DNA of 42,951 nucleotides from contig PLDC01000008.1 in NCBI GenBank assembly GCA_003134995.1, forward strand, positions 1 through 42,951, given 5' to 3'. Position numbers and translations under genes: made by a program. The DNA comes from Acidobacteriaceae bacterium. Its GTDB lineage: Bacteria > Acidobacteriota > Terriglobia > Terriglobales > Acidobacteriaceae. Each line of letters starts with the position of its first letter. Positions within the stretch are counted from its first letter, which is position 1. Below, in pieces: positions 6,906 to 15,655 of this stretch. Below the pieces are notes generated by a model that was not told the origin of the DNA, did no database searches, and saw only the letters and a program-made list of their open reading frames with translations.

Positions 6906-8645
6906 ATGACGAAGGCAGTAAAAAACAAGAGCCAGGAAAAGCGAAGCCTCCCTAAGTCGTTGACCGGCATTCAGGGACTGGATGAAATTACCGGTGGCGG
7001 ATTTCCGCGCGGGCGGCCCACGCTTGTCTGCGGCAGCGCTGGCGCGGGCAAGACACTGCTGGCCATGGAGTTTCTTGTTCGGGGGGCCATGGATTACGGC
7101 GAACCGGGCGTCTTCATGGCTTTCGAGGAGACGGCGCCCGAACTCACGCAAAATGCCCGCTCGCTCGGATTCGACCTGGATGAACTGGTAAAAGAGAAAA
7201 AGATAGCCATCGATTTCGTGCGCATCGAGCGCAGCGAGATTGACGAAACCGGGGATTACGATCTGGAAGGCCTGTTCATCCGGCTGGGGGCTGCGATCGA
7301 CGTGATCGGCGCCCAGCGGGTGGTGCTCGACACCATCGAAAATCTGTTTGCGGGATTGCAAAATCAGGGCATTCTGCGGGCGGAATTGCGCCGCCTCTTC
7401 CGCTGGCTGAAAGACCGGGGCGTAACAGCGGTCATTACTGCTGAACGTGGCGAGGGCGCGCTGACGCGGCATGGGCTGGAGGAGTACGTTTCCGATTGCG
7501 TAATTCTGCTCGACCACCGCGTAACCGATCAGGTTTCCACGCGACGCCTGAGAGTGGTGAAGTATCGCGGCACTGCCCATGGGACGAACGAATATCCATT
7601 TCTGATTGATGAAGACGGCTTCAGCGTTCTGCCCGTTACCTCTCTGGGCCTGCAGCATGAAGTGAGCGAAGAACGAATTTCGAGCGGCATTCCTCGTCTG
7701 GATACGATGCTCGGAGGCGAAGGATTTTACCGCGGCACAACGATTCTAATTTCCGGAACGGCCGGCACCGGGAAGACGAGCATGTCAGCGCATTTCGTGG
7801 ATGCGGCATGCCGGCGGGGTGAGCGTTGCCTTTACTTTTCGTTTGAGGAATCGCAAGGACAACTGATCCGCAACATGCGGTCCATCGGTTTGAACCTGGA
7901 CCAATGGGTGAAGAAAAATCTGCTTCAATTCCACTCCAGCCGGGCGACATTCTACGGGCTGGAAATGCACCTCGCGATCATTCACAAGATCGTGCAGGAG
8001 TTTCAGCCGAAGATTGTGGTGCTTGATCCGATCGGCAGCCTGATCCAGGCGGGGAACAAGCGCGATGCGCATACCATGTTGATCCGCCTGATCGACTTTT
8101 TGAAGCAGAGGCAGGTCACTGCGTTCCTGACCAACCTGACATCGGGTGGAGATGCTCTGGAGAAAACCGACGTCGACATTTCTTCGATTGTGGATTCATG
8201 GCTTTTTGTCCGCGACATTGAACTGGGGGGCGAGCGTAACCGCGCGCTTTATGTGCTGAAGTCGCGAGGCACGGCGCATTCGAACCAGCTCCGGGAATTT
8301 TTGCTCACTCCCCACGGGGTGGATTTACTGGATGTATATGTCGGTCCGGAAGGCGTGCTGACTGGGTCGTCCCGTCTGTCGCAGGAAGAGCGGGAAAAAG
8401 CCGCTGACTTGATACGGCAGCAGGAAGCGGAGCGCAAGGATCGCGAACTGGGACGCAAACGAGAGGCGCTGGAAGCCCGGATCTCGGCGTTGCGCAAGGA
8501 ATTTGAAGTGGAACAGGCCGAGGCGCAGGCGGCCGATGGTGAAGAAAAGAAGCGGGAACGGGCGCTCGCGGAGAGCCGCACGGCTATGGCTCGCAGCCGG
8601 AAAGCGGATGCGGCCGACACGCGCAAAGTCTTGAAAAAACGATAA
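6906..8645 (+). CDS. kaiC: KaiC-family double-domain ATPase
   Basis: A 579-residue protein with two KaiC/RecA-like domains. The CI Walker A motif is GSAGAGKT (43-50) with acidic pair FEET, and the CII Walker A is GTAGTGKT (284-291) with FEES. CI ends [11 protein letters not shown]..., matching cyanobacterial CI. In CII the segment [13 protein letters not shown] aligns with the cyanobacterial phosphorylation loop, giving Thr421, Ser426 and Ser427 at the positions of Thr426, Ser431 and Thr432. About 70 C-terminal residues (from about 500) are charged and coiled-coil-like, unlike the short A-loop tail of clock KaiC. The ATG at 6906 was chosen; an in-frame GTG at 6873 is possible. It is first in a kaiC-kaiB-kinase-regulator cluster, so a timing or stress-signalling role is inferred. 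Confidence 0.95.
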   Translation: MTKAVKNKSQEKRSLPKSLTGIQGLDEITGGGFPRGRPTLVCGSAGAGKTLLAMEFLVRGAMDYGEPGVFMAFEETAPELTQNARSLGFDLDELVKEKKIAIDFVRIERSEIDETGDYDLEGLFIRLGAAIDVIGAQRVVLDTIENLFAGLQNQGILRAELRRLFRWLKDRGVTAVITAERGEGALTRHGLEEYVSDCVILLDHRVTDQVSTRRLRVVKYRGTAHGTNEYPFLIDEDGFSVLPVTSLGLQHEVSEERISSGIPRLDTMLGGEGFYRGTTILISGTAGTGKTSMSAHFVDAACRRGERCLYFSFEESQGQLIRNMRSIGLNLDQWVKKNLLQFHSSRATFYGLEMHLAIIHKIVQEFQPKIVVLDPIGSLIQAGNKRDAHTMLIRLIDFLKQRQVTAFLTNLTSGGDALEKTDVDISSIVDSWLFVRDIELGGERNRALYVLKSRGTAHSNQLREFLLTPHGVDLLDVYVGPEGVLTGSSRLSQEEREKAADLIRQQEAERKDRELGRKREALEARISALRKEFEVEQAEAQAADGEEKKRERALAESRTAMARSRKADAADTRKVLKKR

Positions 8646-8653
8646 GGAGCAGG

Positions 8654-9025
8654 ATGAAAAAGTCAGGAAGTGCAGGCGAGCCGAGACCGCTGAGTCTAGA
8701 GGAGATTGCGAAAACGAAGGGATCCACCGAGAGCGAAACCTGGGAGCTGCGTTTGTATGTGGCAGGGCAGACTCCGCGCTCGGTGACCGCATTCGCTAAT
8801 CTCAAAAAGATCTGCGAGGAACATTTGGCCGGACGATACAATATTGAAGTCGTCGACCTGGTGAAACATCCGCAACTGGCTGCGGGCGATCAAATTCTAG
8901 CCATTCCTACGCTGGTGCGAAAGCTGCCTCAGCCGCTGCGAAAAATTGTGGGCGATCTGCGCGACACCGAGCGGGCTTTAGTGGGATTGCAATTGCGGCC
9001 GACCGGGACTGAAGTAAGAGAGTGA
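8654..9025 (+). CDS. kaiB: KaiB-family thioredoxin-fold protein
   Basis: A 123-residue protein. After a charged N-terminal extension of about 30 residues comes the KaiB core: [40 protein letters not shown] and [20 protein letters not shown]. These are hallmarks of KaiB, which in cyanobacteria binds the CI ring of KaiC after switching fold. The ATG has a strong AAGGAG site and begins 8 bases after the kaiC stop, so the two are co-expressed. No KaiA is present in the window, as is usual outside cyanobacteria. The extended N-terminus is longer than in clock KaiB. Confidence 0.94.
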   Translation: MKKSGSAGEPRPLSLEEIAKTKGSTESETWELRLYVAGQTPRSVTAFANLKKICEEHLAGRYNIEVVDLVKHPQLAAGDQILAIPTLVRKLPQPLRKIVGDLRDTERALVGLQLRPTGTEVRE

Positions 9026-9046
9026 GGTAGCAGTCAGGAGTTGTTA

Positions 9047-10195
9047 ATGGCTCAGAGGGATAACGAGATGCCGGAATATCTTCGCAGTGCGCGATTAATC
9101 GAGGAAGCCGAACAGACATTGCGGGCCATCCAGCACGGCGCCGTCGACGCGTTCGTGGTGGAGGAGTCGGACGGGCACCGCGTTTACACTCTGGAAGGAG
9201 CCGACCTTCCTTACAGCACGCTGGTCGAAAGAATGCAGCAAGGCGCGGCGATTCTGGATGCCAACGGCTGCATCGTTTATTGCAATCTGAGCCTGGCTGG
9301 ACTCTTGAATCTTCCGCGAGAAGGTGTAATCAACCGCTACCTGCACGAGTTCGTCGATTCTGCGGATCGCTCGTCGTATCAAAAGCTGCTGCAAGAGTCG
9401 AAGACGGGTTCGAGTGAGGGCGAGGTACACCTGCCTCTTGCGGACGGCAGTTTACGTTCGGCGAGTTTCTCTTTCAGCCTTTTGTCGCGGGAGAAGACTG
9501 CGACCGGCGTTCTCATCACAGACCTTACCCCGCAGAAACAGCAGATGGAATTTGCTTCGCGCCTGCAGAATATGCAGGATGAAGAACGCAGGCGTATTGC
9601 GCGCGAACTTCACGACAGCGTCGGACAGTTGCTGGCCGCCATCGGCATGAACATGGAGATTGTGCGGGCGCAGTCTGACAAGCTCGATGCCAAAGCGCAG
9701 CGCGCTTTCAACGACAACGCCATGATGGTGGAGCAAGTCTCCAGCGAGATTCGCACGATTTCTCATTTGCTGCATCCGCCGCTGCTGGATCTAGCCGGCC
9801 TGGCTTCGGCTCTGCGCTGGTATGTGGATGGCTTCTCGACGCGTAGCAATATCAAAGTGGATCTGGAAATTCCAGAGACCCTTGGTCGGCTGCCGGCGGA
9901 AATGGAAATTGCCATCTTCCGCATGGTGCAGGAATGCCTGACCAACATCCATCGCCATTCGGGGAGTTCGACGGCCACGATCAGCCTTTCTCAAGAAGGC
10001 GAGCGCGTGCTGGTGCAGGTTCGAGATATGGGCAGGGGCATCCCCCTGGAAAAACAGCGTGACCTGATCGAAGCTGGGCGTGGAGGCGTGGGGCTCGGCG
10101 GGATGCGCGAACGCCTGAGGCAGCTCGGTGGAACCCTCGAGATAAAATCAGGCGAGACCGGAACCACGATTATCGCGACGCTCATAGTAGCGTAG
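9047..10195 (+). CDS. Soluble PAS-domain sensor histidine kinase (HisKA_3/NarX-DegS type)
   Basis: A 382-residue kinase without membrane segments. It has an N-terminal helical region, a PAS domain (about 58-165, with AAILDANGCIVYCNLSLAGL), then a HisKA_3 dimerisation box EERRRIARELHDSVGQLLAA with the phospho-acceptor His189. The HATPase_c domain carries the N box (MVQECLTNIHRHS), DMGRGIP and GLGGMRERLRQLGG. The ATG at 9047 is 6 bases after CAGGAG (9035-9040); a TTG at 9041 abuts that site and is unlikely. It starts 21 bases after kaiB, which points to a signalling partner of the KaiBC pair, much as SasA couples to KaiC in cyanobacteria. SasA itself senses through a KaiB-like domain, which this kinase lacks. 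Confidence 0.95.
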   Translation: MAQRDNEMPEYLRSARLIEEAEQTLRAIQHGAVDAFVVEESDGHRVYTLEGADLPYSTLVERMQQGAAILDANGCIVYCNLSLAGLLNLPREGVINRYLHEFVDSADRSSYQKLLQESKTGSSEGEVHLPLADGSLRSASFSFSLLSREKTATGVLITDLTPQKQQMEFASRLQNMQDEERRRIARELHDSVGQLLAAIGMNMEIVRAQSDKLDAKAQRAFNDNAMMVEQVSSEIRTISHLLHPPLLDLAGLASALRWYVDGFSTRSNIKVDLEIPETLGRLPAEMEIAIFRMVQECLTNIHRHSGSSTATISLSQEGERVLVQVRDMGRGIPLEKQRDLIEAGRGGVGLGGMRERLRQLGGTLEIKSGETGTTIIATLIVA

Positions 10196-10300
10196 ACGCT
10201 TCCTACACCGAATCACCCAGCCTGATGTCGGAAACACCTTACATCGGCGGAAGAACGCTGCTAGCACCGGCGTTAACGAAAAATTAATAGTTTAAAGCCA

Positions 10301-10321
10301 GCCGCCTCGACCCAAGGCGGC
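10301..10321 (+). promoter_or_regulatory. Hairpin just upstream of the response regulator start
   Basis: GCCGCCT, a 7-base loop, then AGGCGGC, ending 11 bases before the GTG start of the response regulator. It is followed by no U-run. It could influence translation initiation of the GTG-started gene, or partly terminate read-through from the kinase gene. Confidence 0.35.
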
Positions 10322-10332
10322 ATCAGAAGTGT

Positions 10333-10740
10333 GTGACATATTTAGCTCACCACGCGCGGGCGGCTCGCATTCTGGTAGTGGACGATAATGCCGTAATGCG
10401 CCGCAGTTTGCGGACGCTACTCGAATCTCAAGATGACTGGAAGGTCTGCGGCGAAGCGGCCGATGGACTGGAAGCGGTAAAAAAGTTCGATAGGAATAAA
10501 TTTAACGTCATCGTGCTCGACTTCCAGATGCCCGGCATGAATGGGCTCGATACGGCCAAGCAAATTGCATTGCAGTCTCCCGCAACTCCTATCCTCATGG
10601 TCACGCTGCATCACTCTGCTCAGCTTGCCGAAGAAGCACGTAAGGTGGGCATTCGCGGCATCTGTCCCAAGTCTGATATTGAGTGTGTGGTCGAGGGAGT
10701 TGCGACTGTACTGGGTAACCGACCCTACTTCAAGAACTAA
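10333..10740 (+). CDS. Single-domain response regulator (NarL-type receiver)
   Basis: A 135-residue receiver domain: acidic pocket VVDD near the start, phospho-acceptor Asp63 in VIVLDFQMPGMNGLD, Thr in MVTLH and Lys in ICPKSD. The sequence ends with the receiver fold, so there is no DNA-binding output domain. GTG is used as start because later ATGs would remove the VVDD pocket; the ribosome site is weak. It lies 137 bp after the histidine kinase on the same strand and is the probable phosphotransfer target of that kinase. Output must come from protein-protein contacts or onward phosphotransfer. Confidence 0.9.
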   Translation: MTYLAHHARAARILVVDDNAVMRRSLRTLLESQDDWKVCGEAADGLEAVKKFDRNKFNVIVLDFQMPGMNGLDTAKQIALQSPATPILMVTLHHSAQLAEEARKVGIRGICPKSDIECVVEGVATVLGNRPYFKN

Positions 10741-10889
10741 CGCTGGCGAGTCTTAAAGTTTTCACGAAATTTTCAGGTTCGCAGATTTCGTTCTCATCTT
10801 TTTTCTCTTTCATTCCCTTCGAAGCGTTCGGACGTTTCTTGAATTTGTTGAGGCGCTCGGCAAACTGGTAGAGTGACACTCGGCAGAGC

Positions 10890-11804
10890 ATGAATTCCAA
10901 AATCCTTGTCAGCGGAGTCTCGGGCCCGATTGGAGCTGCGCTACTTCCTTCCCTAAAAAGCAGCGGGTGGGCCGTGGTGCGGATGGTTCGCGGCACGGCT
11001 GCGGCCCAGTCTAAAGACAACGACAGCGGGCAGATCGCATGGGATCCCGCGGTGGCGATCGCTCCTGAGGCGGTGTCGGGATTTGACGCCGTGATTCATC
11101 TTGCGGGCGAAAGTATTTTCGGACGATGGACCGCAGCTAAGAAACAGAAGATTCGAGAGAGTCGCGTTGGCGGAACGTTGAATCTGGCGTCGGCTTTGGC
11201 CCGAGCCGAAGAGAAGCCCAAGGTTTTTATTTGCGGATCGGCGATTGGTTACTACGGCAACCGCGGTGATGAAGCGTTGCGCGAGGAAAGCGCGCCGGGC
11301 ACGGGATTTCTGGCGGAGGTTTGCCAGGAGTGGGAGGAAGCTACCACGCCCGCGGTTCAAGCCGACATTCGCACGGCGCACCTGCGAACGGGAATTGTGC
11401 TCAGTCCGAAGGGCGGCGCGCTGGGAGCGATGCTGCTGCCCTTCAAGCTGGGCCTCGGCGGCCGAACTGGAGACGGCCGGCAGTGGATGAGTTGGATCGA
11501 TGTGCGGGATATGGTGGGCGGGATTCATCACATTCTGAAGAATGATCTGCTGCAGGGCGCCGTGAACATGGTCGCGCCGAAGCCGGTTCGGAATGTGGAG
11601 TTTGCTAAGACTCTGGCTGGCGTGTTGTCGCGTCCTGCGATTTTTCCTTTGCCGGCGTTCGCGGTGAAAACGCTCTTCGGTGAGATGGGTGAAGAACTGC
11701 TGCTTGGCAGCCAGAAGGTAGAGCCCGGAAAGCTGATTTCCAGCGGGTATCCGTTTCGGTATCGGGAGTTGCGGGCGTCGCTGGAGGGGTTGTTGAAGGT
11801 CTGA
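10890..11804 (+). CDS. TIGR01777 family oxidoreductase (YfcH-like, DUF1731)
   Basis: A 304-residue SDR-like protein. It has ILVSGVSGPIGAALLPSL as nucleotide motif, HLAGESIFGRWTAAKKQKIR, ICGSAIGYYGNRGDE (active-site Tyr region), LRTGIVLSPKGGALGAML and QWMSWIDVRDMVGGIHHIL, and a C-terminal DUF1731 domain (VAPKPVRNVEFAKTL onward). It matches the normal length of the family. The substrate is unknown. It is about 150 bp after the response regulator and may be separately transcribed. It is better conserved in the usual motifs than the paralogue at 571-1554. Confidence 0.93.
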   Translation: MNSKILVSGVSGPIGAALLPSLKSSGWAVVRMVRGTAAAQSKDNDSGQIAWDPAVAIAPEAVSGFDAVIHLAGESIFGRWTAAKKQKIRESRVGGTLNLASALARAEEKPKVFICGSAIGYYGNRGDEALREESAPGTGFLAEVCQEWEEATTPAVQADIRTAHLRTGIVLSPKGGALGAMLLPFKLGLGGRTGDGRQWMSWIDVRDMVGGIHHILKNDLLQGAVNMVAPKPVRNVEFAKTLAGVLSRPAIFPLPAFAVKTLFGEMGEELLLGSQKVEPGKLISSGYPFRYRELRASLEGLLKV

Positions 11805-11845
11805 GCACGCCGGGAAGAGGCTGGCGTTTCTGGATAGGTACAGCT

Positions 11846-11946
11846 TGTCATCCCGAGCGCAGCGAGGGATCTTGGTCTTTGCTTCCACCCATCCTTGTCG
11901 CCGCCTCGAGTAAGAACCAAGATCCCTCTCTTCGGTCGGGATGACA
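11846..11946. repeat. GTCATCCCGAG inverted repeat between convergent genes
   Basis: The left arm (11846-11876, starting TGTCATCCCGAG) and the right arm (11916-11946) are 31 bases each and pair at 28 of 31 positions, separated by 39 bases. It lies between the 3' ends of the rightward TIGR01777 gene and the leftward permease, where it could stop transcription from both sides. The arms belong to the same repeat family as the units inside tgt and mnmG. Confidence 0.7.
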
Positions 11947-11973
11947 ACCCAGATAGCCTGCACTTTTGGCTCC

Positions 11974-14238
11974 CTAGTTCGGTGGCCCTGACTTTTCCCC
12001 TGAGCGGTCCATTTCCTCTTGCAGCTTTTGCAGAAGTTGGGCGCGTTGTTCGGTGCTCAGTTCTCGCTGCAGTTCTTCCAAAGCCAGGGCGACGATGTGG
12101 TAGTGGTGGGCTCCGGCGAACTTGGGGTCGGTGGTGATGTTGAGCCAGAGCTTGTGCATGAGTTCGACATCCTGCGGACGCAGACGCGGAGTGTGCGGGC
12201 CGATGAGATACTCGCGAACGGTGCCGTCGGGAGCGCAAACTTCCAGGCACAGTCGCGGACGAGGCTCAGGCATGCGCTCCCAGGCATCCCCGGTAAGTTT
12301 GGCCTGCTCGTCAGAGGTGAGTTTGTTCGAGAGGCCGCAGACTACGCGCGACGAGTCGAGCCGCTGCGCCGTCACCATGATGGCATCGAACACATCGGTT
12401 GCTGGCACCACCAGCAGTGAAATTGGCTTGCCTTCTTTTTCGGCGACCGCGACAGCGGCGGTGAAGAGTTCCTGTTCGTAGTGGTCGAAGACCTGGCTCG
12501 CTTCCATGACGGAGCTGCCGCCGAAACTGGGTTCGCGGTGGTAGAGGCGCGCGCTCATCACGATCACATCCTGCTTGGCGATGTTGGTTTGGGCCAGAAC
12601 CTGGCGAAGGTAATAGAGATTTCGCGGATCGCGCACGGCCACCAGAATATTTCCCGGACGAACGCCCATAGCCCCGCTGCCGAGTTCCTGATTGCCGTAG
12701 ACGCGGAACTGGTCAAGTTGCTCGGGCTTGCCGTGGCGCTCTTTCGCGACGTGGTGCTCGGAAAAAGTGAAGATCGTAAAGAAAACGCCGCTGAAAATTA
12801 TCCCGGCAATCGTGGCTTCGTATTTTGTGAACAGATTTACGATAGCGGTAATCAGCAGCACGGCGGAGATGAGAATCAATCCCACGGGAAGCTCGGTCTT
12901 GCCAAAATGCAGGTTGCCCGGGACCTTCCATGCGCGGTTGCCGGGCTCGGTGAAGCGCAGCACGAGCACCGCGATGGACTTCATGGCGAAGCTCCAGATC
13001 ACGCCGAACGCGTAGAGCGCCGCCAGTAAGTAGACATTGCCGCGGCTGAGAAGGATTGTCAGCAACTGAAGCGCGACGATCAAATTGATGATGCGGTAAC
13101 TGGTTCCGAAACGGTTGTGCGGCTTCTGAAACCAACTGGTGAGAACTCCATCCTCCGCCACACGATTCAGCACGCCGTTCGCGCCCACGATCGAAGTATT
13201 CTGCGCCCCGGCAAGAATGAGCACGCCGACCAGCACGACGAATCCGTGGAACAGCAGCTTTAAGCTCTCCGGCCCCGACAGATAAACAGAGATGCCGCCG
13301 ATCAGGTCCGCGAAGTAATCCGGACGAACCTTGTCGGGAATAATCATTACCGCGAAGAACGAAACCAGCGAAGTGAACAGCAGGCTGTAGATAAAAATCA
13401 CGAGCCCGGTCTTTTCCAGATTCTTCAGCTTCGGATGCTCGATCTCGCGGTTGACCTGGGCCAGCGTTTCTTCGCCGCTCATCGCCAGCACGGAATGTCC
13501 GAAGCCGACGAAGAGGATGATGGTGGTGAGAATGCCAAGAGGCAAATGCCGGATCCACGTGGTATCAAGCCAGCCCAGCGATTCTTTGTTCAACAGCACC
13601 ACGCCTGGGCGCAGTGGGTTCGGTGGCAACTGGATAACTGGCGCGCGCAAAACCGTGATCGTGCACCAGACCAGCAGAATCACCACCATCACAGTCGTAA
13701 TAACCATGATCTGCAAAGCCTTCTGGCTGGATTCGTGCATGCCTTGCGTGTTTTTCCACCAGAAATAAATCACGACGACGATGGCCAAACCGGCGGCAAA
13801 ATAATTGTCGTTGAACTGCACCGGGTGGTGAAGGTACACACCCATGTCTTTGATAAATCCGGCGAGGTATTGCCCTGCGGAAACCGCGCTGATCGGGCCG
13901 GTCAGCACGTAGTCGAAAAGCAGTGCTGACACGGAAAACTTGGCCAGGCCTCCGCCCATGGCTTCTTTGACGACGCGGTAAACGCCGCCGCGGACGAACA
14001 TGCTGCTCGACTCGATGTAGAGCGCGCGCACCGCATAACTGAACAGCATTACCCCGAGAATGAACCACGGAGCGCTCTTGCCGATGACATTCTCAGCGTC
14101 GCCGCCGGCGTAGTAAGCGGAAGACGCGAGATCGGCGAGGACAATGGCCGAAGCTCGCCAGAAGGAGATGAAGCTCAACATCACCGTCGTGGCGACGAAG
14201 ACTTTTATGGCCGGTTTGGATCCAGCGGACGTAGCCAT
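11974..14238 (-). CDS. APC superfamily amino acid permease with long cytosolic C-terminus
   Basis: A 754-residue transporter. Residues about 10-505 hold about 12 membrane segments with APC features: the first segments include SFWRASAIVLADLASSAYYAGG and a later region has FVGFGHSVLAMSGEETLAQV. This part is an amino acid/polyamine/organocation carrier; the substrate cannot be assigned. Residues about 520-754 are soluble, with GNILVAVRDPRNLYYLRQVL and DVIVMSARLYH resembling a universal-stress-protein-like fold, followed by a charged tail (ELQRELSTEQRAQLLQKLQE). It is transcribed leftward, convergent with the TIGR01777 gene. The 3' end is covered by the hairpin repeat at 11846-11946. Confidence 0.9.
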   Translation of the reverse strand: MATSAGSKPAIKVFVATTVMLSFISFWRASAIVLADLASSAYYAGGDAENVIGKSAPWFILGVMLFSYAVRALYIESSSMFVRGGVYRVVKEAMGGGLAKFSVSALLFDYVLTGPISAVSAGQYLAGFIKDMGVYLHHPVQFNDNYFAAGLAIVVVIYFWWKNTQGMHESSQKALQIMVITTVMVVILLVWCTITVLRAPVIQLPPNPLRPGVVLLNKESLGWLDTTWIRHLPLGILTTIILFVGFGHSVLAMSGEETLAQVNREIEHPKLKNLEKTGLVIFIYSLLFTSLVSFFAVMIIPDKVRPDYFADLIGGISVYLSGPESLKLLFHGFVVLVGVLILAGAQNTSIVGANGVLNRVAEDGVLTSWFQKPHNRFGTSYRIINLIVALQLLTILLSRGNVYLLAALYAFGVIWSFAMKSIAVLVLRFTEPGNRAWKVPGNLHFGKTELPVGLILISAVLLITAIVNLFTKYEATIAGIIFSGVFFTIFTFSEHHVAKERHGKPEQLDQFRVYGNQELGSGAMGVRPGNILVAVRDPRNLYYLRQVLAQTNIAKQDVIVMSARLYHREPSFGGSSVMEASQVFDHYEQELFTAAVAVAEKEGKPISLLVVPATDVFDAIMVTAQRLDSSRVVCGLSNKLTSDEQAKLTGDAWERMPEPRPRLCLEVCAPDGTVREYLIGPHTPRLRPQDVELMHKLWLNITTDPKFAGAHHYHIVALALEELQRELSTEQRAQLLQKLQEEMDRSGEKSGPPN

Positions 14239-14323
14239 GCTTAGGAGTGCGCGAGACTGCTTATTAGGATAAACCTAATGAAGATAGCATAGGAGACGGC
14301 GGGACAGGGCCACTAGCGTAATC

Positions 14324-15370
14324 TCACTTTCTTGGCGCGAGATAGGTGTGCGTGATGCGGTCGTGCCAGCAGAGGGAATCTTCGTCGAGGAAAACCCACG
14401 CGTATCCCATGCCGACGGAAGCGGCCGAGAGAAATGAAGCCAGCACGCGCCAGCGGCGCATGCGGCGGCCCGTGCGACTGCCATCGAAGCGGGTTAATTC
14501 AAGTTTCGCCAGTCGCAATCCGGGAGTCGTCCCCGAGTACACCACGAGCAAGTATTGGTAGGTGGCCCAAAGCACGGAAGCCAGCCCGGCCGCGATGCCG
14601 ACAATCTGAATGAGCGGCGGACGAATCGCGGTCAGCTTCCAGAAAATGGCGCCGAATAGCGCGCCCGCAGCCGCGATAACGATGCCGTCGATCACGGCAG
14701 CGAGAACGCGCCTCGTCAGCGGAGCGCTTTGCAGCGGAATATCAATGCCCGGCCGCTTCTCGACTGTAGGCTGGTGCGCAGGCTCAATCGTGATTCCACC
14801 AAGCGCCGGAGGCTGCGGCACAACTTCGGGCGCTTCCAGGATGCGAGGTCGGTCAAGATCGAAAACCGGCTCAGCTAATTGGTCGAGCGGGGCCTGCGGA
14901 GGCGTCCAGGAGCGCGGAAACTCGATTATCTTTGCTGTAATCTGGGCTGCGACCTGGGCAGCGGCCTGCGTTGTCGCATGAGCCTGAGCCGCGGTCGAAG
15001 GCTGCGGCGCTTCCCGCGGAAATAAAGACATCTCCTGTGGAAGTTGCGCCTGAGCCGAGGCGGCAGACGACGCTGGAGCCTCGACAGAATCAACGGCGCT
15101 TACTTCGAATCCATCCAAGGCCAGCGCATGGTTCGAAGTGTTCGCTATTCTCCGCGGAAAAGCCTCGGGTTCAACAGAAGCGCCATTCCCAGCCCGCATG
15201 GCATCATCCTGGTCGAAACGCAGCCGCAGCGAAGGATAACGTGGAGGGCGCGGCTTGCGCCGCTCTTGATATCGATTCAGACGCGTGGCGACTTCCTGGC
15301 GCCAGAGAGTGGAATCTTCGACGGCGTCAGAAGAGCAGCGGCAAATGTCACCACAGGTCGGACAAGGCAT
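14324..15370 (-). CDS. RDD family membrane protein with N-terminal cysteine motif
   Basis: A 348-residue protein. The N-terminus has MPCPTCGDICRC, a cluster of cysteines resembling a small zinc ribbon. A long Ala/Pro/Gln-rich linker (about 60-215) follows. The C-terminal RDD domain has about three membrane segments, beginning LTRRVLAAVIDGIVIAAAGA with the Arg/Asp features of the family, and later GTTPGLRLAKLELTRFDGSR. RDD proteins are poorly understood; some affect ion homeostasis. It lies 85 bases upstream of the permease gene on the same strand. Confidence 0.88.
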   Translation of the reverse strand: MPCPTCGDICRCSSDAVEDSTLWRQEVATRLNRYQERRKPRPPRYPSLRLRFDQDDAMRAGNGASVEPEAFPRRIANTSNHALALDGFEVSAVDSVEAPASSAASAQAQLPQEMSLFPREAPQPSTAAQAHATTQAAAQVAAQITAKIIEFPRSWTPPQAPLDQLAEPVFDLDRPRILEAPEVVPQPPALGGITIEPAHQPTVEKRPGIDIPLQSAPLTRRVLAAVIDGIVIAAAGALFGAIFWKLTAIRPPLIQIVGIAAGLASVLWATYQYLLVVYSGTTPGLRLAKLELTRFDGSRTGRRMRRWRVLASFLSAASVGMGYAWVFLDEDSLCWHDRITHTYLAPRK

Positions 15371-15655
15371 GAATCACAATCCTACGAGAAACCAATCCTC
15401 AGAGCCGGCCGGGTAACCACGCCCGACAACCTCACTGAATAACCAAGCCGAATCACTCTGCCGGATAACCGCGAACCTGACATCGGAATCCAAGAGTTCG
15501 ACGGCTTTGCCTCTCGAGGCTCAGCCGTGCTAAGTTCACACGACTGCTGCCGGTAGAAGCCTCCGAGGTCGCTCGCGGGCGCTTCGGATGATCTTGTTCC
15601 GACGAATTTCCGGCAATTTTTGTTCCGATGATCTTGTTCCGATGATCTAGTTAAG
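15371..15655. promoter_or_regulatory. Divergent RDD/lptD intergenic region with short repeats
   Basis: This 285-bp gap lies between divergently transcribed genes. It contains imperfect copies of CCGGATAACC / CCGGGTAACC (about 15409-15470) and of TGTTCCGATGATCTTGTTCC (15594-15650). The GATGATCT unit occurs three times just before lptD. No gene is visible. Promoters for both neighbours must lie here. Confidence 0.4.

Noticed and set aside
6741..7658. Minus-strand open frame of 305 codons
   Set aside because: It is antisense to the first KaiC ATPase domain; no known family features.
10953..11963. Minus-strand open frame of 336 codons
   Set aside because: It overlaps the conserved TIGR01777 gene and the hairpin repeat; composition is Arg/Gln/His-rich as expected of a shadow frame.
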